From Ostrinia nubilalis (Eukaryota > Arthropoda > Insecta > Lepidoptera > Crambidae), in contig NC_087100.1 in NCBI RefSeq assembly GCF_963855985.1, forward strand, positions 2,329,001 through 2,393,000: DNA of 64,000 nt, written 5' to 3'. The translations under genes and the position numbers were made by a program. Below are positions 57,641-64,000 of the stretch, piece after piece. Under the pieces are notes generated by a model. The model was not told where the DNA came from and made no database searches. It saw only the letters and a program-made list of their open reading frames with translations. Each line of letters starts with the position of its first letter. Within the stretch, counting starts at the first letter, position 1.

Positions 57641-58110
57641 ACTAAATACGGCTATCTGGGGGCACGGCAGTGCCCCCACCAAGTCGAGCAAAAAAGCGGC
57701 ACGGCCGTACCATCCTTTTCTCGAAGCAATTCAGGCCATTTTCGACCGCCTGTAACTTCGTTGTGGATAAAACTAGAAGGCTGAATTTTCATTAGCTATG
57801 CAGGCATTGTAAAGACACGGTATATTTAAAATTTCATTCAATTTGAACCAGTAGTTTAAGAATTATAACGGGTCAAAGTTACTTAATTTTGTCACTCACT
57901 GACTGACTCACCGATCATCAAAATTCTAAGGCACTTCTAGCAGACCTAGAAGCTTCAAATTTGGAATATAAGTAGTGTTTGGTGTATGAATCAAGGAAAA
58001 ACTAAAATATTTGGGGGCACGGTAGTGCAACCGCCAAGTCGAGTAAAATTTTTCAATTTCGGTCCAGTTTTCTAGATACATAACTGCTGTCTACAAAATA
58101 CAAAAAGAAA
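57641..58110. repeat. Interspersed repeat with duplicated hairpin word
   Basis: GGGGGCACGGCAGTGCCCCC at 57658 (a hairpin with 8-bp arms) followed by ACCAAGTCGAGCAAAA recurs, diverged, at 58014 (GGGGGCACGGTAGTGC, CCAAGTCGAGTAAAA). Between them is GTCACTCACTGACTGACTCA, which I know from dispersed moth repeats. The two words may be the ends or internal repeats of one element. Class unknown. Confidence 0.5.
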
Positions 58111-58114
58111 TGAG

Positions 58115-58435
58115 ATCCCATCAAAAACAATACTTGTCAAAAAAACCAAGTCTCGCAACTCAGTTGTTCTACGGTAAAAAGTTGTGAGATCCATGTAATA
58201 CCAAGTCCAGGCCAGGAAATCTTTAACGTTTTACATAAATATATTGACTTGGCCATCGCATGAAAACACGTGTAAATTAAATTATTTAGTGCGATGGCCA
58301 AGTCAATATATTTATGTAAAACGTTAAAGATTTCCTGGCCTGGACTTGGTATTACATGGATCTCACAACTTTTTACCGTAGAACAACTGAGTTGCGAGAC
58401 TTGGTTTTTTTGACAAGTATTGTTTTTGATGGGAT
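58115..58435. repeat. Perfect inverted repeat with 146-bp arms
   Basis: Arms 58115-58260 and 58290-58435 are exact reverse complements over all 146 bases, with a 29-bp loop. No mismatch means very recent origin or active homogenisation. The left arm starts just inside the repeat at 57641. No target duplication is visible and the ends do not match any MITE here. Transcription of either strand would yield a long double-stranded hairpin, a potential Dicer substrate. Confidence 0.95.
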
Positions 58436-61170
58436 AATTATTGTCTCGAAAGAAACTGTGTTTTTTTACTTTACTCTCATATTATTGTCTCGAATCTGAG
58501 ATAAGCTGAAGTTTTGTGTGTTTTAAAAGAAAAAGTCCTTATTATCCAGGAAAATAAGTTTTAAAGCCTTTTCTGGGTCCTGACTGTACCTTATTCACGC
58601 GCGCACGCATACGAAATCAAATAAAACAACGGGCATTCACCATAATTAACCGTACGTAAACTATAATTTCACTCTGTTTGGGAGATGCCTCCGAAATAAT
58701 TGGGTGATAAATTACTTTTTATACTTCTGAAGGAAAGGCTGGATGGCTCCCTTCTAATTAGAAGGTTATGGCAATTGAAGGGACTTTAAGTGCCATTCGT
58801 TTGCCATACAAATTGCCCGGGAATTGGAAATTGAATAAATATTACGCTTAAAAGTAAATTACATAGTGTACAGTCGCAAATAAACTACAAATCGCCCATT
58901 ACTCCTAATGGATTTTGAATTTTACGACTTTAAAATACGGTTCAAAACCAAGATCGTTTGTCTTTTATGTTTTTCCTCGAGTAAGTATCTTGCGGCAGAT
59001 CCTTTTTGAGACTCATTTAATAGGGCCCCTAATAGTACTATTCTTTAAAAAAATGGTTATAAGAATATTTTCTTAGGAACAAAGTGTCAAGTCAACATAA
59101 TGAAGTTGGATTAGTCTAACACCACACAGGTTGATGATGACCGTGATGAGCGATGAGATACGATGATTCGCGCTTATTTTCACACTATCATTATATGACG
59201 GAACATTCTACTCATCTAAACTTATCACCGCGTCGTCTAATTACATTACACAGACCGTCCTCAAAACGTCACATTGCCCTACTTCTTGCAACATGTAAAC
59301 ATTTGCCCCCACCCACGTGGGCACATCAATCTTCTCTATCACGCCTGAACTTAGTTCACCTATTATCAGCTGGGTTTCTATTTATAGTTACATTTTTATT
59401 ACAGCTAGTTATTTTTACTATGGTCTCTCTCATCAGGTGTTAAAAGTGGTGCTTATTGAGTGCACTTGCATCGAGTATACTTGCTTAGTGAGTGCCTATT
59501 CCCACTTGCCTTGAAAAAGGTTAGTTCATCTTAGAGTTCGGATTTCGGATTCGGTTCAAGATAAGATACGGTAGGTAGGTTGTCGACAGGTAAATGTCTT
59601 ACCTGCCGTAATTCCCAGGTCTTTTATTTTCAAGATACATACTGTATTAAAACGAACCTTTCAGAGTTGAGGCATGTTACATACGTATATCTAGTGAAGC
59701 GATAACGTTTCTCTTTTCATAGGCACCTAACAAAACAGATTCTTAGATCTTTTTGTTCCAGTATTAAATCATAAATCATAAAATTGCTATAAGGTTCGAT
59801 AAAGCAGAATTTAATACAGAACACAATCGTTACACTAATTGCAATCGTAATAGAAAGAGTCCATAATATGGACTTAACTTTATTTCTATATTCTCTCTGT
59901 GCTTGTTATTGTTATTAAACTCTAACTTCGCGTTAAATATCTCATATTTTATAAAAGATGAAGCATCTCTTCATCTTTTATAAGAGAAGCATCTCTTCAT
60001 CTTCTCATCTTTACTTGTGATTTACTTTAAAATAAGGTAGAGTGCGGAGAGGCAATTTGTTGTGGGGTGTCGGTTGAGAACCCAAAGTACCAATTTTAAC
60101 CACAAAAACAATTTCTCCGAAATCTGACAAAGAACCGTTCTTCCTATCGACCAGTTAGACCTTAACCTTTATTCAGGTACTTACAGTCTAGACTGGATTC
60201 CGAGAAATGTCTACCTCGATCCGAGCCCCGCTCGAACTTTGGAAGTATCTGAATCTGTGACCTAGAAATAAATAATTAAAAGTTTGCTCATAATACACTC
60301 CTAATATTTGAAGTACAAATCAATTTTTGTTCTTCACGAACTCTAATTAGTTATCGTTGAACTTGAACTTGAAAATTTATAAGAAGTAGTCGTAAAAACT
60401 TATCTGGTGATTATCTTACGAATTTTATTTTGCGTTGGTTGTTTCTTACCTATCTATTTGATGTAACTGGTTAAGATAAATTTAATCTTAGAAAATAATA
60501 CTTAATTATAACAGTTTTGAGAGATCCGTAATTAAAATCTTTACGATCAATCCTACTAAGAAACTAAGGTAACCTATTTAACCCATAATTGTATTGATAA
60601 ATTCGTAAATCAAGTATTTAGTCATTGTTAGCATCAATTTCATTTTAATTAGTTTCTTCCTACTCACCTTTGTTAATCTAATTATTCAAAACACCTGTAA
60701 TTTATCGCTTAAATCTAGAGCAAGATAAGCAGTTATTTACGTTTATGCATAGAAAGCAATTCATATCGGGGAAGTCAAATGATTTGTCTTGAAGATTTAT
60801 CTAACCGGATGTGGGGTAATTAGATATGGCAAAAACGTAACAAGGCCGATATAATATACCTATGTATTAATATACTTAAATACCAGTTCGCGGGGTCATG
60901 AACTTTATACATAAATAATGTGTATTAGTAAGGAAAGTCTTTAAGCTATCAGAAACTTTAGACTCCGATTTACGGAAATTACAGTAATCAATCATCTATT
61001 CCATGATGCCAATCATGGCGCACTATTTAATTAAAGACGAAATGCAAATCTGGAGGAATTAGAAATGTACGAGTATCAAAGTAAAATAGCATAAAGTGTG
61101 GGCATAGTAATATTAACTAAGCTAGGTACGAGTATCTGAGAGTTTATTACATAGATGGACGCTTGCATAC
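58436..61170. other. No gene recognised
   Basis: A 15-bp-arm hairpin (TTATAAAAGATGAAG at 59949) with an extra partial repeat of CATCTCTTCATCTT follows at 59985. A short block at 60040-60080 resembles a dispersed repeat. No gene. Confidence 0.4.
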
Positions 61171-61182
61171 CAAAATATAATT

Positions 61183-61394
61183 CATCATCATCATTTCAGC
61201 CATAGGACGTCCACTGCTAAACACAGGCCTCCACCAATGCTTTCCATGTTGATCGATTGGTAGCGGCCTGCGTCCAGGCTGCTGACGGCCGATGGGGCAG
61301 CAAGATTCTGGAGTGGAGGCCGCGTACCGGAAAACGTAGCGTGAGACGTCCACCCACAAGTTGGACCGACGACGGACGAGGGAAGCGCTGGACG
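61183..61394 (-). repeat. RTE insertion with internal inversion and 12-bp target duplication
   Basis: CAAAATATAATT at 61171-61182 and 61395-61406 is the target duplication. The left part (to about 61277) is a minus-strand 3' end with a (TCA)n tail. The right part (61278-61394) is the next upstream RTE segment but inverted to the plus strand. Both parts meet at the GCGTCCAGC / GCTGGACGC word, so nothing else is missing at the break. Confidence 0.85.
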
Positions 61395-61406
61395 CAAAAT
61401 ATAATT

Positions 61407-62514
61407 ACTAATAAGTAATTACAGTACAGTTTGATGTGCCATCCCTTGCATTACTTTATTTGCTTCTTTTCTGAGGTGACACAACCCTCTGCACTATAAT
61501 TGCCTTGCTACTTTAAAGTCCTGATAGGTATGTGGAATTTCCATGAAACTGTGTTATCCGTTGTCAGTACCAGCTGATATTTTCAAGCAAGTGCCACTGC
61601 ATTAATCGTCAGCACATTCCACACAACATTGTAAGCTTTGTAAGCTGCCTTCTAAATGCCTTGGCAGTGCACCTGTACGCAGCGGTAATTAATTCTAAAT
61701 AACAAACTGCATAAGCGTCGACGCACGCGCCGGGGTGTTCGTTGACCCCGGGTAAACTTGTCCCGGCGCGTAAACTGTGACATTTCACCTTCTGCTGAAC
61801 AAACGGACCGGAGAGGTTGTTGTCATCTAATGACTATATTACTCAATACTATAGTCTAATAATAGTACATTTAGGTGTTACATATAATTTGGAGATCATT
61901 AAGATTGATAATCATATTCATGTAGATGTGCATCGATAACTAACGATATAGATAGATAGATCGTTTCATCCACAAAGACGCGCCCCACCAATTTTTGGTC
62001 GAGGGAAGCGCGGGGTGCGGGGAGTTTGATCCGAGCAATCCGAGCGTTATTATTGTAGTGTGCGTGTGCACTTATGGATAATTTAGCGTGTACCGATAAC
62101 ACTCAAACATTAGCGGAAGAATGATGGGCGCGTCTTCGTTGATGAAACGATCTATATATTTTATGTTGGTACTAGTAAGATATTGTTATTCCCTAAAACT
62201 TGAACTGGTATATCAGTAAGTACATCACACATCATTCGGCGCTTGCGCGTTGTTTTCTCAGAAAACCTTCCTTCTTCATCGACCACCGATTCTGTATTAG
62301 GTTCCTTGGTTTTTGGGACCACCACCTTTAGTTTTCCAATAAATCTAATTTGTGACTTGATACGAGTACAATGACGATTGCAGTGATCTGGGTAGCTTGA
62401 GTTAAATCTACACCAGCTCTTAACTGGTATACCTACTTACCAAAATTTTGTGTATGTAGATAAACAGACTCGGCGTAAATAAACTCTTGAGTCTCGTAGC
62501 CTTTCTTCAAGTTT
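61407..62514. other. No gene recognised
   Basis: A CpG-richer block occurs at 61715-61815 (CGACGCACGCGCCGGGGTG) and another at 61970-62050. No gene or repeat recognised. Confidence 0.35.
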
Positions 62515-63048
62515 CATTTTATTTATTTATTTTTATTTTACAAGGAAAACAATACAGTGTAGAAACTATGTAGACTAACATTTTAGAAAACTTATAACCA
62601 TTAACATGTTTTCACATTTAGAGCCTGAGTAATGCTTGTTTATCAATAAACAAAAATAGAAAAGAAGTTACCAAGCCAAAGTTACCTACTATTAATTAAA
62701 TTAAAGCTTAATACAAAAAAAAGCACTTTCAAGAAACCAGTCTTTGAAGAGATTTCGTTTAACACTATTTATGCTGGAATTGAATAAATCAATATCGGAA
62801 TCGCCAGCCATAAGGTTAAAGACATTAGCAGCTCGAATAAAAAATGAGTTCTTCCTGTAATTGCTATTACTATGAGGAACAGAAAGAGTAATGGGTCGTC
62901 TTAAAGTCCTGCTAGGAGCACGTAGATTTATTAAAGAAAGGAGGTGTGGGGAATCGATCTTACATTGGGCTACTTTTAATAGAAAAGTGATGTCTGCATG
63001 TTCATGTATATCGAATATCCATACTTTATCAATTTCACCACAATCTGT
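62515..63048 (-). pseudogene. LINE reverse-transcriptase C-terminal fragment
   Basis: The minus strand is open for 115 codons from 63048 to a stop at 62701. It reads VWIFDIHEHADITFLLKVAQ, then SPHLLSLINLRAPSRTLRRP, NYRKNSFFIRAANVFN and FNSSINSVKRNLF. This is the conserved tail after the RT domain in Jockey/CR1-like LINEs (fingers of basic residues, then NYxxNS, then a short helix). No ATG begins it because the copy is 5'-truncated. A 3' UTR of about 160 bp runs to an (AAAT)n tail at 62515-62545. It differs from the other LINE families in the window. Confidence 0.7.
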
Positions 63049-64000
63049 TCATAGTTTCTGTTTAGCTAGGCCTATCATTTATTTACTTACGTAAAAAATA
63101 GTTTAGACCTTCTTACGAGTACTTATTTCAAACTATGTATTAACCCTAGCAAACGAGTAGGTATCACTAAGTGTACTCGTATTAGGTACGAGACAAGACC
63201 AATGCCTAAACATGCAAATAGCTTTTATGTTAAAAAGGTCCCCCTAACAGGTAGTGGGTTGAGTTGCAAAAGTTCCTTTGATACTTTTTGTGTTTCTTTG
63301 ACAAGTAAACTCGATTTAGGAAAGTTAGAGGACGCGAGTGCGCTGTCATTTGTTTTGAAACCAAGTCTCCTTTACGTAGTTTGGGAAAGAATTCGCCATA
63401 ACATTATGTATAATTTTGTAGCACTTTGTTAACTTCAACATGATTTTGTTCGGTTGTATGTAATTGTTTAAGAAAGAGAAATATAAACATTTGATGAAAG
63501 AAGGATAAGTTAAAAACAAATTTTTGAGGAAAGTTGAAGCAAAACTCTTAGTAACCGACCGATTAATTAACTTAAACGGCCGTTTATTATTAGTTCTTTT
63601 TGTTGGTTTTTGTCGCAAGTTAATACACTCTATAAGGAAAATGGCTCAAATTTTTTCCTCGTGAATCAGCCGTCTTAAGGAGACACCACTTTAGTCCCGA
63701 TTAATAAGATTTCGTTTGCTCATTACTAAAATGTATGTTTTGTCAAGTTTAGGTAAAACAAATTGAACATCATTCCTTCTTATATTCTCTCCCTAATTGA
63801 TAGAATGATGATGATGAGACTATCTATTCAATGTGCTGCTCCATCAGATCAGATGATCTCAGTGCTAAATAAGGCTCTTCCAAATAAGTCAGGAAAGGTA
63901 CATAAGTTGATTTAACAGTACATAGTGCCGTTTCGATGTTCATATAACAGACACTTTTGTATGGTGTGCAGAATATATCTATTATACTTTAAATACCAGG
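63049..64000. other. No gene recognised
   Basis: AT-rich DNA to the end of the window. Frames of up to 90 codons overlap on both strands without any recognisable domain. Confidence 0.4.

Overview
This 64 kb window reads as insect nuclear DNA, almost certainly from a moth or butterfly. It is AT-rich, has no bacterial-style gene packing, and carries repeat families I associate with Lepidoptera: many 5'-truncated RTE retroposons with (TCA)n/(TGA)n tails whose last codons read AYVQQWT, tRNA-headed SINEs ending GTTGTGGATAAAA, and Helitron-like elements ending CTAG before T. Only one long intact reading frame is present. The rest is transposon debris, candidate small exons and GC-richer blocks that look regulatory. 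The simplest reading is intergenic DNA and/or very long introns of a plus-strand gene that I cannot name.

Layout. 1-2.1 kb: unassigned DNA plus a 264-bp foldback MITE. 2.15-8.53 kb: a complete, recent Ty3/gypsy LTR retrotransposon on the minus strand (237-bp LTRs identical by eye, 5-bp target duplication, one 1289-aa gag-pol ORF, no env), with twelve 37-bp tandem repeats in its leader. 8.7-10.2 kb: RTE debris and an array of five ~150-bp units, each with a CRE, CCAAT box, TATA box and polyadenylation signal, split by a LINE 3' end. 14-16.2 kb: a foldback repeat and two LINE 3' ends. 18.47 kb: a candidate 30-nt microexon, followed by an evenly spaced GATA-site cluster. 19.2-20.5 kb: a Helitron carrying a MITE, another MITE, and a LINE end. 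21.5-28.2 kb: a nested structure in which a second Helitron is interrupted by a 6.4-kb composite. The composite is made of two inverted 5' halves of a Tc1-like transposon around a TTAA-flanked element that itself holds an RTE copy; the right arm also carries a 582-bp foldback insertion. 28.5-33.4 kb: small RTE and SINE insertions with clear target duplications. 33.4-48 kb: few transposons, GC-richer blocks, perfect inverted repeats near 40.7 and 41.85 kb, a 47-nt exon-like segment at 45.3 kb that begins with its own donor-like sequence, and a GATA/DRE cluster at 45.8 kb. 51.0-51.2 kb: a possible 181-nt exon. 56.5 kb: a full-length tRNA-derived SINE. 58.1-58.4 kb: a perfect 146-bp inverted repeat. 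61.2 kb: an RTE copy with an internal inversion. 62.5-63.05 kb: a LINE 3' end.

The mobile elements form readable insertion histories. Target duplications identify unit insertions, and nested insertions order events in time. The candidate exons all lie on the plus strand and may belong to one gene with very long introns, but sequence alone cannot confirm this.
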